Shown here: positions 17,718 to 26,777 of the stretch, piece by piece | Layout of the letters: the number at the start of each line of letters is the position of its first letter | Position numbering within the stretch: the stretch's first letter is position 1 | Made by a program: the position numbers and the translations under genes | The notes under the pieces: generated by a model | The model's database searches: none | What the model saw: only the letters and a program-made list of their open reading frames with translations | Told to the model about the DNA's origin: nothing | NCBI GenBank assembly: GCA_947493265.1 | Contig: CANLQL010000004.1 | Span: forward strand, 62,001-126,000 | Length of the DNA stretch: 64,000 nucleotides | Direction: 5' to 3' | From: an uncultured Litoreibacter sp. | GTDB taxonomy: Bacteria > Pseudomonadota > Alphaproteobacteria > Rhodobacterales > Rhodobacteraceae

Positions 17718-19622
17718 ATGGAAGCCTTCCTCTTTCAATCGACAATTTATCTGCTTGCAGCCTGTGTCGCTGTCCCGATCGCAGTGCGGTTGGGCCTCGG
17801 CTCTGTGCTGGGATATTTGATGGCTGGGATCATCATCGGACCTGTAGGCGGGCTGGTCGGTTCAGAAACCATCGACATCCAGCATTTCGCAGAATTCGGT
17901 GTCGTCCTCATGCTGTTCCTGATCGGGCTGGAGCTGGAACCCCGCGCCCTTTGGGAGATGCGCCACCGATTACTGGGTTTGGGCGGACTTCAGGTTACCG
18001 TCACGACCGGTTTGGTCTTCATGGCAGCTTCAGCTTTGGGATATTCCTGGTCCATTTCCTTGGCAATCGGGTTGATCTTCGCACTGTCATCAACTGCGAT
18101 CGTGCTGCAAACACTCAATGAAAAGAACCTGATGCAAACTTCGGGGGGTAAGTCCGCTTTCTCGGTTCTGCTTACCCAAGATATCGCCGTCATCCCGATG
18201 TTGGCGCTTATTCCGCTGCTGAAAACGCCCGGGTTGAACAATCGAAATGGCGGGTTGGATGACGCGCCAGCCCATGAAGACGGCCATGGCGGTGGCGGGC
18301 ACGGGGCTGAACTTGTCTCCACGCTTTTGGACGGCATTCCGGGTTGGGGGGTTACGCTTGTCACGCTTGCCTCCATCGTTGTGATCGTTCTGGGTGGGCA
18401 TTTTCTGACCCGACCAATCTTTCGCTATATCCATATGGCCCGCCTACGCGAGATGTATACGGCGGTTTCCCTCCTGTTCATCGTCGGTGTCGCAGTACTG
18501 ATGTTGCTGGTTGGTCTGTCACCTGCCCTGGGGGCCTTTTTGGCCGGTGTGGTCCTGGCAAATAGTGAGTTCCGTCACGAACTTGAAGCCGATATCGAAC
18601 CCTTCAAGGGCCTGCTGTTGGGCCTGTTTTTCATTACGGTTGGTGCAGGCATTGATTTCGGAACGCTGTTCGGCGACCCGCTTCGGATCATCGCATTGAC
18701 CATCGGTATGATGGCAATCAAAGCATGTGTTCTCTATGCCTTGGCGCTGATTTTCAAATTGCGCACACGGGATAAAGTCCTGTTCACTCTTGGCCTTGCG
18801 CAGGCCGGTGAATTTGGCTTCGTTCTGATCAGCTTCACGACACAGCAACATGTCCTGCCAACGGCGCTTGGGGAGACGCTATTGCTTGTCGTGGCCCTGT
18901 CGATGCTGTTCACACCCTTGCTGTTCATCCTGTACGAAGCGATGTCCAAGCGGATGGGAGACCCCGATCCACTACATCCCCATGACGATATTGACGAGCA
19001 GAACCCGGTTATTATCGCGGGCATTGGCCGGTTTGGTCAGGTCGTCAATCGTTTGGTTCAGAATTCCGGATACCAAACCACGGTTCTCGACCACAATCTC
19101 GAAACGATCCAATTGATGCGCCGCTTTGGCTTCAAAGGCTTCTTTGGCGATCCGTCACGGCCGGATTTGCTTCATGCCGCCGGGTTGGAAACGGCAAAAA
19201 TCCTTGTCGTTGCGCTGGATCATCCAAAGACGGCGCTGTCCTTGGTGAAATACGCCAAAAAAGAACGGCCCGACATAAAGGTTGTCGCGCGGGCAACTGA
19301 CCGCGTTCAAGTGTTTCGGCTTTATCAGGCAGGCGCGGACCACATTGTGCGGGAGCTCTTCGATTCCTCGTTGCGGGCGGGTCGTTACGTTCTGGAAGAA
19401 TTGGGCCTGACCGAGTTTGAAGCCCATGAGCAGGAGGTGACATTCTTCAAGATGGATCGTGCTGCGATGGCTGATCTGGCGCGGCTTTGGGACCCCGATG
19501 TGCCAGTTCTGGAAAACCAAGCCTATATTGAGCGCGCGAAAGAGCTGAACGCAGATCTTGAAACCGCACTGGTTTCTGCGCTCTCAGAAAAACGCCCACA
19601 AAAAGATAAAGTGCCTGAATAG
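17718..19622 (+). CDS. Monovalent cation:proton antiporter-2 (Kef-type) with TrkA-N domain
   Basis: A 634-residue CPA2 antiporter. Residues 1-410 form about twelve membrane helices. A cytoplasmic RCK/TrkA-N domain begins near 429 with IIAGIGRFGQVVNRL and binds a nucleotide. It is expected to exchange K+ (or Na+) for H+, as KefB/KefC do in electrophile or pH stress. Between helices near 180-200 is a Gly/His-rich loop with His186, 190 and 195. TAAGGAG precedes the start. No kefF/kefG ancillary gene is adjacent. It converges on cobT with a 2-bp gap. KefB versus KefC cannot be assigned with confidence. Confidence 0.92.
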   Translation: MEAFLFQSTIYLLAACVAVPIAVRLGLGSVLGYLMAGIIIGPVGGLVGSETIDIQHFAEFGVVLMLFLIGLELEPRALWEMRHRLLGLGGLQVTVTTGLVFMAASALGYSWSISLAIGLIFALSSTAIVLQTLNEKNLMQTSGGKSAFSVLLTQDIAVIPMLALIPLLKTPGLNNRNGGLDDAPAHEDGHGGGGHGAELVSTLLDGIPGWGVTLVTLASIVVIVLGGHFLTRPIFRYIHMARLREMYTAVSLLFIVGVAVLMLLVGLSPALGAFLAGVVLANSEFRHELEADIEPFKGLLLGLFFITVGAGIDFGTLFGDPLRIIALTIGMMAIKACVLYALALIFKLRTRDKVLFTLGLAQAGEFGFVLISFTTQQHVLPTALGETLLLVVALSMLFTPLLFILYEAMSKRMGDPDPLHPHDDIDEQNPVIIAGIGRFGQVVNRLVQNSGYQTTVLDHNLETIQLMRRFGFKGFFGDPSRPDLLHAAGLETAKILVVALDHPKTALSLVKYAKKERPDIKVVARATDRVQVFRLYQAGADHIVRELFDSSLRAGRYVLEELGLTEFEAHEQEVTFFKMDRAAMADLARLWDPDVPVLENQAYIERAKELNADLETALVSALSEKRPQKDKVPE

Positions 19623-19624
19623 GC

Positions 19625-20635
19625 TCAGCTGTCGGAAACGCCTGCTTCCGCGAATGTCGCCATGCCTGAATGGCAGGCGATCGCCCCCTTCAAGACGCCC
19701 AGCGCAAGTGCAGCACCGGACCCCTCGCCTAGACGCAAGCCAAGCGACAACAGCGGCTCTTTGCCAAGCGCGTCCAACATATTTGCATGTGCGCCTTCCG
19801 CTGACAGATGTCCGGCAACGGTGTGGTCCAACGATCCCGGAACAGTTTTTTCCAAGACGGCTGCGGCTGCTGTGCAGATAAACCCGTCCAGGATAACCGG
19901 GATGCGTTTCGCCCGTGCGGACGCAATCGCCCCGGCCATAGCGGCCAGTTCGCGCCCGCCCAGCCGTTGAAGTGCTTCCAGCGGATCGCATGGCGTATGA
20001 CGTGCCAGACCTTCTGCAACCACACGGGTTTTGTTGGCAAGCCCAGCGCCGTCCACACCCGTTCCGCGACCAACCCAGTCCCCGGCGTCGCCGCCAAAAA
20101 GCGCGGCCCCAATTGCTGCGGCGGAAGTTGTGTTGCCGATGCCCATTTCGCCAGTGACAACCACATCTGCGGTCTCATCGACAGCGTCCCAGCCTGCTTT
20201 CAAAGCGGCAACACATTCCGCCTCACTCATGGCTTCTGACTGGGTGAAATCTTGCGTGGGCGTCTCAAGGCGAAGCGCGTGAACATCCATCTTTGCGCCA
20301 AACGCTTTTGAAAGCTGATTGATCGCCGCTCCGCCATGTTGGAAATTCAGCACCATCTGTTCAGTAACTTCTGCAGGAAATGCCGAAACACCTTGCGCCG
20401 TGACCCCGTGATTTCCAGCAAATACAATGACTTGTGGCGCTTCCATCGTGGGTTTCGCGTCGCCGCGCCACCCTGCGTACCAGATTGCCAGATCCTCCAA
20501 ACGCCCCAAAGCACCCGGAGGTTTGGTCAACATACCGTTGCGCTCCTGAGCACCAGAAACTGCTGCTGCATCTTGGTTTGGAGCCGCCTCTAGAAGCGCG
20601 CGGAATTCGGAAAGGGTGGCGAATGTCTGTGGCAT
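19625..20635 (-). CDS. cobT: Nicotinate-nucleotide--dimethylbenzimidazole phosphoribosyltransferase
   Basis: A 336-residue cytoplasmic enzyme that makes alpha-ribazole phosphate for the lower loop of cobalamin. Family marks are the [13 protein letters not shown] segment, [29 protein letters not shown], and near the end [12 protein letters not shown] with the expected catalytic Glu at 304. It is divergent from cobS, with 84 bp shared upstream, so the two lower-loop enzymes are probably co-regulated. No cobalamin riboswitch is recognisable in that short space. Confidence 0.95.
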   Translation of the reverse strand: MPQTFATLSEFRALLEAAPNQDAAAVSGAQERNGMLTKPPGALGRLEDLAIWYAGWRGDAKPTMEAPQVIVFAGNHGVTAQGVSAFPAEVTEQMVLNFQHGGAAINQLSKAFGAKMDVHALRLETPTQDFTQSEAMSEAECVAALKAGWDAVDETADVVVTGEMGIGNTTSAAAIGAALFGGDAGDWVGRGTGVDGAGLANKTRVVAEGLARHTPCDPLEALQRLGGRELAAMAGAIASARAKRIPVILDGFICTAAAAVLEKTVPGSLDHTVAGHLSAEGAHANMLDALGKEPLLSLGLRLGEGSGAALALGVLKGAIACHSGMATFAEAGVSDS

Positions 20636-20719
20636 GATTGTCCTGTTGTCGACGGCGGAATTACCTCTTGTTCATTACCGCTCTGGACGCGCGACGCAAG
20701 AGCAGGCAACGTCACTGCC

Positions 20720-21481
20720 ATGATCAATTCCGACATGTTTCGCATCAATGACGTTTGGGTTGCTGTCAGCCTGCTGACCCGCCTGCCCGCACCAGAGCCT
20801 GACTGGCAAAATGACGCCCCCGCTGCGCGTTCAGCCTGGGCTTATCCCTTGGCGGGGTTGGTGGTGGCGATCATTGCAGGATGCGTTTCGCATCTGCTGC
20901 TTTGGGCAGGGCTAAGCGCCGGAATTGTTGCAGGCTTGGCGCTTGCCATGATGGTCATGATCACCGGTGCGATGCACGAAGACGGCTTGGCAGATTGCGC
21001 AGATGGGGTCTGGGGTGGATGGGACAAAGACCGCCGCCTGCGGATCATGAAAGACAGCAGTATTGGCACTTACGGCGTGATGGCGCTGGGTCTGGTTGTT
21101 GGGCTGCGATGGATGGCGCTTGCCTATCTTTTTGGCGCTGGCTGGGTGTTTGGCCCGTTGATCGCCGCCGCTATGACTTCCCGCAGTGCGATGACATGGG
21201 TGATGCACTTATTGCCCCATGCCCGCGATGACGGCTTGGCAGTTCAAACAGGTAGGCCCAATCAAAAGGTCGCATTGGCCGCGACCGGCCTTTCTGTCGT
21301 GGTCTGTTTCGCACTGATAGGCTTGGGAACTTTCAGTGTCGCATTGGTTGCCATTCTCGCGGCGGGTTTGGTCGCAGGAACCGCCCGGCGCAAGATTGAA
21401 GGACAAACCGGAGATGTTCTGGGGGCAACGCAGCAGGTCACGGACGTTTTGGTCCTTTGCGTGCTTACACTGCTAATCTAG
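20720..21481 (+). CDS. cobS: Adenosylcobinamide-GDP ribazoletransferase (cobalamin synthase)
   Basis: A 253-residue inner-membrane protein that joins adenosylcobinamide-GDP with alpha-ribazole (the name CobV is also used). The signature acidic motif AMHEDGLADCADGVWGG lies near 88-104 and is followed by KDSSIGTYGVMAL. It has about six membrane helices. The ATG at 20720 could be replaced by the one at 20735. It is divergent from cobT. A convergent terminator lies between it and carD. Confidence 0.94.
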   Translation: MINSDMFRINDVWVAVSLLTRLPAPEPDWQNDAPAARSAWAYPLAGLVVAIIAGCVSHLLLWAGLSAGIVAGLALAMMVMITGAMHEDGLADCADGVWGGWDKDRRLRIMKDSSIGTYGVMALGLVVGLRWMALAYLFGAGWVFGPLIAAAMTSRSAMTWVMHLLPHARDDGLAVQTGRPNQKVALAATGLSVVVCFALIGLGTFSVALVAILAAGLVAGTARRKIEGQTGDVLGATQQVTDVLVLCVLTLLI

Positions 21482-21485
21482 GAAA

Positions 21486-21516
21486 GAAAAAACCGCCCCC
21501 GGTAGGAGGCGGCTTT
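21486..21516 (-). terminator. Rho-independent terminator of carD
   Basis: Read on the minus strand: GCCGCCTCC, a short loop, GGGGGCGG and then TTTTTT. It lies 20 bases after the carD stop and directly after the end of cobS, so it may also stop cobS transcripts. Confidence 0.8.
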
Positions 21517-21535
21517 CGAAAAAACTATCGGATGA

Positions 21536-22042
21536 TCAAGCTGCGCGGCTGATCAAAACGTCGTCAATTTCTTTTTGTGCAGAAGGCTCATCGGCACCTT
21601 GCACAACCGCGATCTCGCGGGTCAAACGCTCAAGCGCGGCCTCATAAAGCTGACGCTCGGAATAGCTTTGTTCACGCTGGTCACCGTGACGGTGCAGATC
21701 GCGGACAACTTCCGCAATCGCGATCAAATCACCAGAATTGATCTTCTGCTCGTATTCCTGCGCCCGACGGGACCACATCGCACGTTTCACACGGGCCTTG
21801 CCTTTCAGCGTCCGAAACGCCTGGCTGACCACATCGGGGGAGCTGAGCGCGCGCATGCCTACTTCGGTGGCCTTGTGGGTCGGAACGCGCAACGTCATTT
21901 TGTCCTTCTCAAAGGCAATGACGAAAAGTTCCAGTTCGATTCCTGCCACTTCCTGCTCTTCGATGGAGACGATTTTGCCAACACCGTGGGCCGGATACAC
22001 TACAAACTCGTTCGGGCTGAAATCTTGTTTTTTCTTGCTCAT
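21536..22042 (-). CDS. carD: CarD family transcriptional regulator
   Basis: A 168-residue protein from the ATG at 22042; a GTG two codons upstream at 22048 is possible. The N-terminal CarD/TRCF RNA-polymerase-interaction domain (about 8-65) starts with FSPNEFVVYPAHGVGKIV. A helical C-terminal DNA-binding domain has ALSSPDVVSQAFRTLKG and MWSRRAQEYEQKINSGD. CarD binds the RNA polymerase beta subunit and stabilises open complexes, often at rRNA and housekeeping promoters. It stands after fdxA with a 292-base spacer, so it probably has its own promoter. Confidence 0.94.
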   Translation of the reverse strand: MSKKKQDFSPNEFVVYPAHGVGKIVSIEEQEVAGIELELFVIAFEKDKMTLRVPTHKATEVGMRALSSPDVVSQAFRTLKGKARVKRAMWSRRAQEYEQKINSGDLIAIAEVVRDLHRHGDQREQSYSERQLYEAALERLTREIAVVQGADEPSAQKEIDDVLISRAA

Positions 22043-22288
22043 ATACACTCGCCCCTGAAATCAGAGACGCCTTTCATCACACAGCGAAAGAAACTGTCCG
22101 GTGGCTGACCCGCCGGGCACGTTTCACATGATGCTGTCTTTCAGTTTAACACGGGCAGTTTGGGGTTCATTCTCACGCAATCCGTGTCGGCTTTTCCGAG
22201 ACCATTGTAACACAAAAAAGACATTGATCCTATAGCAGGGCCAAGTCTCAAGAACAGGGCTTAAACCGCTGAACTTGTGTACAAATAT

Positions 22289-22310
22289 TGCATGGTCGAA
22301 AAACCATGCA
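22289..22310. repeat. 8-bp inverted repeat downstream of fdxA
   Basis: TGCATGGT (22289-22296) and ACCATGCA (22303-22310) are perfect arms around a 6-base loop, 31 bases after the fdxA stop. It is probably a transcription terminator or mRNA-end hairpin for fdxA, but no T-run follows on the minus strand. Confidence 0.5.
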
Positions 22311-22340
22311 ACCGATTTCAATTTTTTGACGAATCGGCGA

Positions 22341-22679
22341 TCAGCCGCCTTCCCCTGGGTTTTCAGAGAAGTATTTCTCCAATTTCCCTTCCTCACCGTC
22401 CCGCTCATCTGCGGTTGGGAGCGGGTCTTTCTTGGTGATGATCACGGGCCAAAGTTCGGAGTATTTGCGGTTAAATTCGACCCATTTTTCCGCGTCAGGC
22501 TCTGTGTCCGGGCGGATCGCATCCGCGGGACATTCGGGCTCACAGACCCCACAATCGATGCATTCATCGGGGTGGATCACCAACATATTTTCGCCTTCGT
22601 AGAAGCAGTCTACGGGGCAAACTTCCACACAATCTGTGTATTTGCAGGAAATGCAGGCATCGTTGACGATATAGGTCAT
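22341..22679 (-). CDS. fdxA: 7Fe ferredoxin (FdxA type)
   Basis: A 112-residue electron carrier with one [3Fe-4S] and one [4Fe-4S] cluster. Cysteine spacing fits Azotobacter FdI-type ferredoxins: Cys9, 17 and 50 for the 3Fe cluster and Cys21, 40, 43 and 46 for the 4Fe cluster, with Cys12 and Cys25 as additional residues. The acidic C-terminal tail is typical. It sits between hslR and carD on the same strand, a neighbourhood common in alphaproteobacteria. Its redox partner is not shown by the context. Confidence 0.95.
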   Translation of the reverse strand: MTYIVNDACISCKYTDCVEVCPVDCFYEGENMLVIHPDECIDCGVCEPECPADAIRPDTEPDAEKWVEFNRKYSELWPVIITKKDPLPTADERDGEEGKLEKYFSENPGEGG

Positions 22680-22730
22680 GGGTCTTGTCCAAAATCTGTG
22701 TTCCGCAAAGTCCTAATCGCTGCGCCAAGA

Positions 22731-23117
22731 TCATTCAAGATGAGAGCGGCGCGAAAGGTCTAAACTTCGGCGAGTTTTCTTGGTTGGGCGACCTTTTCCC
22801 TCAAATCCCGGTGCGGGTGGAACATAGTCCGGCTTCGGTTCTGGCGGTGGAGACCGGTCGATATACAGAAGCTGCGCTTCCGGCGCAGGCCCCCGCCGCG
22901 CGCCAATTTCTGCGATTTCGATGACGCGGATGTCGCGGCCTTGGGCAAAAGTCAGGGTGTCCCCAGGCCCGACCGTCACTGCCGCTTTTGCAACCTTGTT
23001 GCCATTCACCCGGACAGAACCTGCTGTGACCTGTTTGGCTGCCAGCGTGCGGGTTTTGAACAACCGCGCATGCCACAGCCATTTGTCCAAGCGGATTGTC
23101 GGGCGCGGGCTGTTCAC
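22731..23117 (-). CDS. hslR: S4-domain RNA-binding protein (HslR-like)
   Basis: A 128-residue protein with an S4 RNA-binding domain at about 8-70 (IRLDKWLWHARLFKTRTLA, VNGNKVAKA, GPGDTL) and a long Pro/Lys/Arg-rich tail. E. coli HslR (Hsp15) binds stalled 50S subunits that still carry nascent chain-tRNA, and that role is likely here. Its start overlaps the helicase stop by 4 bp (ATGA type), so the two are translationally coupled. The tail is longer than in E. coli and basic, perhaps adding RNA contact. Confidence 0.9.
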   Translation of the reverse strand: MNSPRPTIRLDKWLWHARLFKTRTLAAKQVTAGSVRVNGNKVAKAAVTVGPGDTLTFAQGRDIRVIEIAEIGARRGPAPEAQLLYIDRSPPPEPKPDYVPPAPGFEGKGRPTKKTRRSLDLSRRSHLE

Positions 23118-25852
23118 TCTTTCGTCTTGAGACCCATCAGCGCCGCAGCAAATGGATTGTCTGGATCAATCGCTTTTTCCTTACGCGGTGGACGCGCCTG
23201 GAATTTTTGTGCCTTGTCGCCACGGCCTTTTTGGCCCGGTTTGCCGCGCGGCTTCCCACCCGGCTTGCCCTGCGGTTTGTTGCGCGGCTTGCCATCGCCC
23301 TGACGTGCCTGACGATTGCCACCCCAAGTGAAGGTGTAGAAAACCTCCATCTCTGGACCTTCATCTTTCACCGCTTCAGTTGGTTCGGCACCATCTTCGT
23401 TTGAGGTCTCAGGCGCGGCTTCGGCGGTCTCTGTCACAGCTGGCTTTTCTTCGGCAGCCTTGTCTTGAACAGCTTTTACTTTTTCACGCTCGCCTTTTTC
23501 GGCTTTATAGCCAAGACCTTGCATGAGATCCGCGAATTGCTCCAACGTGGTGCCGGTGATCGAAAGCATGTCTGGTTTTGGTTCAAACCCGCCACGGCTG
23601 TCTTCACTGCGCAACTGGTCTGCCAAACGCTCCAGCATATCAATCCGGATGGCCCGGTCCCCTGCCAAGCGGTAACCGGCATTGGCATAGTAGCCATCTG
23701 GCGCATCCTTGATCGCTGGTACGGTCACAAGACCAGGTGGCGGTGCTTCCGGGAATTCCGAAAGACCCGAGAAAGTGGATGTTAGCAGCAACCGTAGGCG
23801 CGTCGGCGCGGGTTTCAGCAAGAGCGGCATGAAAATCGTGAACTGACCAAACCGCACACCATGTTTGCGCAATTGCCCGCGTGCATCCTGATCAAGCGCT
23901 TTGACTTCGTTGGCAACCGCTTCGCGCGGGATCACGCCCAACGCTTCGACAAGCTGGAACGCAAATCCCTTTGCCAGCCCGTTCAATTCCGCATCAGCAC
24001 TCAGCGCCATCATCGGCTCGAACCCGGCCGCAATTTTGCGGTCGATGAAGTGCTGCAACCGGCGCTTCACTTTTTCAATGACGTCAGCCCCGGCTTCTTC
24101 GTCGACAAAAGGCTCAACGGATGGCTTCAATGGCTCCGGTCCCTTGACCAGCTTGCCGACGGCCATCTCACCCCACATCAGACCGCCTTGTTCGGTGAAG
24201 TCCATTTCGGTGTCAGGCGCATTGTAGAATCTATCTGCACGCAGATTGAAATGCGGCGCGAGCGCTTGCAGCGCTGCTTGACGCACAGTTTTGGCCTCTT
24301 CAGGGCTTGCGGTCTGATCCTGACGGAACCGAAATCCGTCCAGACGGCCGATCATTTCGCCCTCAACCGTCACTTCACCGTTGTCATTCACGTCAGCCAC
24401 AAGGCTCTCCTTCTGCTTCAACCGGCGCAGCAAAACTGATGTGCGCCGATCGACAAATCTTTGGGTCAGTGCGCCATGCAGCGCGTCCGACAGGCGGTCT
24501 TCTACAGCGCGAGACGCCTCGCGCCAATGGTTTTCGTCTTCGACCCAACCTTTCCGCTGCGCGACATATGTCCACGTTCGAATATAGGCCAATCTTTTCG
24601 ACAATGTGTCAATGTCACCATCGGACCGATCAATCCGAGATATCTGGCGCGCCATATAGGCAAATGGCACCCGACCATCATCATGAAGATAGGCAAAAAT
24701 CTCTTGCAGCATCGCCGCATGTTCACTGGCGGAAATCCCCCGAAAATCGGGTATTCGGCAAACATCCCAGAGCAATTGCACGTCCGCCGGTCGCGATATC
24801 CGCGCGGCGACATCGCTTGCCTGACCCAGCGTTTTCAAGGCGGCCAGATCATCAGCCTGCCGACCACGCCCCAACCATTCGTCCTGCGCAGGCATTTCAA
24901 GCGACTGGATCAGGCGATCTACAGAGCCGAATTCTAGCCGATCATTGCGCCACAACAGCTTTTTGATCGGCGTGAATTTCGCACTGAGAATAGCTTCCAC
25001 GACGCGGTCATCCAGCGGGTCAGCTTCTCCGGTCACGCCAAAGCTTCCGGGCTGCATGTACCGTCCGGCCCGGCCTGCAATCTGGGCAAGCTCATTCGGC
25101 ATCAAGGGGCGCATCCTGCGGCCGTCAAACTTCGACAACGCAGAAAATGCCACGTGGTTTACATCAAGGTTCAACCCCATCCCGATGGCGTCTGTCGCCA
25201 CAAGGTAGTCCACATCGCCATTTTGGTACATTTCCACCTGCGCATTGCGCGTCCGTGGGCTGAGCGCGCCCATTACAACGGCGCATCCGCCCTTCTGACG
25301 GCGGATCAGCTCGGCGATGGCATAGACATTTTCAACAGAAAACCCAACGATCGCACTGCGGGGGCGCAATCTGCTTATCTTTTTCGAACCCGTATAACTA
25401 AGCTCGGAAAACCGGTCACGGCGGATGAATTGCGCGCTCGGTTCTAGGGCGGCAATCGCGGATTTCATCGTATCTGAGCCCATGAACAGCGTTTCATGCA
25501 GTCCGCGAGACCGCAAAAGCCGGTCGGTGAAGACATGGCCGCGTTCTGGATCGGCACAGAGCTGGATTTCATCGACAGCAACGAAATCAGCGCCCATTCC
25601 GTCGGGCATCGCTTCAACGGTGCAGACCCAATATTGCGTTCGCGGCGGGACAATGCGTTCTTCGCCGGTCACCAGAGCCACGACCGACGGGCCACGCGCG
25701 GCAACGATGCGATCATAGACCTCGCGCGCCAAAAGCCTGAGCGGCAAGCCAATCACGCCCGTTCTGTGGGCAAGCATCCGCTCGATAGCGTAGTGGGTTT
25801 TGCCGGTATTGGTCGGGCCGAGAACCGCCGTCACCCGCGCTGCTTCGCGCAT
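23114..25852 (-). CDS. Suv3-like DEAD/DEAH-type RNA helicase with basic C-terminal tail
   Basis: A 912-residue NTP-dependent helicase related to mitochondrial SUV3. Motif I GPTNTGKT is at 12-19, motif II DEIQ at 94-97, and motif VI QIAGRAGRY near 258-266. A helical region and a long alphaproteobacterial extension follow. The last 100 residues are low-complexity: first acidic/Ala-rich, then Lys/Gly/Pro-rich repeats such as GKPRNKPQGKPGGKPRGKPG, a likely RNA-binding tail. It is coupled to hslR by a 4-bp overlap, pointing to RNA or ribosome quality control. Many databases simply call it helicase; its substrate is unknown. Confidence 0.9.
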   Translation of the reverse strand: MREAARVTAVLGPTNTGKTHYAIERMLAHRTGVIGLPLRLLAREVYDRIVAARGPSVVALVTGEERIVPPRTQYWVCTVEAMPDGMGADFVAVDEIQLCADPERGHVFTDRLLRSRGLHETLFMGSDTMKSAIAALEPSAQFIRRDRFSELSYTGSKKISRLRPRSAIVGFSVENVYAIAELIRRQKGGCAVVMGALSPRTRNAQVEMYQNGDVDYLVATDAIGMGLNLDVNHVAFSALSKFDGRRMRPLMPNELAQIAGRAGRYMQPGSFGVTGEADPLDDRVVEAILSAKFTPIKKLLWRNDRLEFGSVDRLIQSLEMPAQDEWLGRGRQADDLAALKTLGQASDVAARISRPADVQLLWDVCRIPDFRGISASEHAAMLQEIFAYLHDDGRVPFAYMARQISRIDRSDGDIDTLSKRLAYIRTWTYVAQRKGWVEDENHWREASRAVEDRLSDALHGALTQRFVDRRTSVLLRRLKQKESLVADVNDNGEVTVEGEMIGRLDGFRFRQDQTASPEEAKTVRQAALQALAPHFNLRADRFYNAPDTEMDFTEQGGLMWGEMAVGKLVKGPEPLKPSVEPFVDEEAGADVIEKVKRRLQHFIDRKIAAGFEPMMALSADAELNGLAKGFAFQLVEALGVIPREAVANEVKALDQDARGQLRKHGVRFGQFTIFMPLLLKPAPTRLRLLLTSTFSGLSEFPEAPPPGLVTVPAIKDAPDGYYANAGYRLAGDRAIRIDMLERLADQLRSEDSRGGFEPKPDMLSITGTTLEQFADLMQGLGYKAEKGEREKVKAVQDKAAEEKPAVTETAEAAPETSNEDGAEPTEAVKDEGPEMEVFYTFTWGGNRQARQGDGKPRNKPQGKPGGKPRGKPGQKGRGDKAQKFQARPPRKEKAIDPDNPFAAALMGLKTKE

Positions 25853-25868
25853 ACTAGTCGCCTAATTT

Positions 25869-26417
25869 TTAGAGATCTTGACCGGAAGTCATGGTTTCCA
25901 GCCGCTCGATAGCCTCTTTTAGGCCGTCTCGGTGGGGATGTATAGCAATTGCAGATTTGTAGGCTTTCAGAGCATTCTCCGGCTCGTTCAGCTCCTCCAG
26001 AATACGTCCAAGACCCTGCATTGCCCCGAAATGCCGCGGGTTTAAAGCCAACGTGCGTTGAATATCGGCAATTGAAAGCGAATACAGATCAGCTGCAAAA
26101 TAAGCGGTTGCCCGTGCATTCCAGCCCTCTGCAAAATCCGGTGCATGATCGGTAAGTGCCGTCAAATGGTCGATCGCCTTTTCGTGGTCACCTTCGCTCA
26201 TCGCCCTGCGGCCACGCTGCAAAAGCAGGTCCATGGACGGGGAACCGGATTCGGACCATTCGCGCCAAATCGCTTTCTCAACGACCTGCCAGTTTTCAAG
26301 GTCAGGCTGAGCCAGCCGTTCAAACAGCGCATTCAGCTCTGCCTCACCCGCATTTGCAGGCAACACCAGAAAAAATGCCGTAACGATACTATTGAGGATA
26401 TGTCGCTTTACAACCAT
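25869..26417 (-). CDS. Exported tetratricopeptide-repeat protein
   Basis: A 182-residue protein from the ATG at 26417. The open frame continues to 26849, but that part runs antisense through the SCP2 gene and is not coding-like. It begins with a signal peptide (VVKRHILNSIVTAFFLVLPANA). TPR units then run from about 70 to 175, seen as LLQRGRRAMSEGDHEKAIDH, WNARATAYFAADLYSLSIAD and GRILEELNEPENALKAYKSA. It is likely periplasmic and a protein-interaction scaffold. It ends 16 bp before the helicase start on the same strand. No ribosome site of normal strength was seen. Confidence 0.78.
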   Translation of the reverse strand: MVVKRHILNSIVTAFFLVLPANAGEAELNALFERLAQPDLENWQVVEKAIWREWSESGSPSMDLLLQRGRRAMSEGDHEKAIDHLTALTDHAPDFAEGWNARATAYFAADLYSLSIADIQRTLALNPRHFGAMQGLGRILEELNEPENALKAYKSAIAIHPHRDGLKEAIERLETMTSGQDL

Positions 26418-26489
26418 AACGAGTAGGAGTTTAGCGGGACCGCGCGAAAAATCGAGTGCCCGCCGGTAACATTTTTTGGAGGCACTTAA

Positions 26490-26777
26490 ATGAGCGATGT
26501 AATTAACAAAGCAGTCGAAGCACTTTCCGCGAAAATCGATGGTGATTTTGACGGCAAAGTTAAGTTCGACATCTCCGGCGAAGGCCAGATCATGATTGAT
26601 GGCGACGGCGTCCGGGCTGGCGATGAAGAAGCTGAATGCACGATGTCTGCAGATGCAGAAACATTTCAGGCAATTCTTGCGGGCGATCTGAACCCAACAA
26701 CGGCGTTCATGACAGGCAAATTGACTGTCGATGGCGACATGGGAACTGCTATGAAGCTTGGTTCCGCGTTGTCGTGA
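26490..26777 (+). CDS. SCP2 sterol-binding domain protein
   Basis: A 95-residue single-domain protein of the SCP2 fold, which binds hydrophobic ligands such as acyl-CoA or fatty acids. The family pattern is seen in GKVKFDISGEGQIMIDGDGV, ECTMSADAETFQAILAGDLNP and the final FMTGKLTVDGDMGTAMKL. A strong TTGGAGG precedes the ATG. The stop overlaps the GTG start of the next hydrolase gene, so lipid binding and lipid hydrolysis may be functionally linked. It diverges from the TPR gene across 72 bp. Confidence 0.92.
   Translation: MSDVINKAVEALSAKIDGDFDGKVKFDISGEGQIMIDGDGVRAGDEEAECTMSADAETFQAILAGDLNPTTAFMTGKLTVDGDMGTAMKLGSALS

Noticed and set aside
20636-20719. Possible cobalamin riboswitch between cobT and cobS
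   Set aside because: Only 84 bases are available and no B12-box-like sequence was seen by eye.
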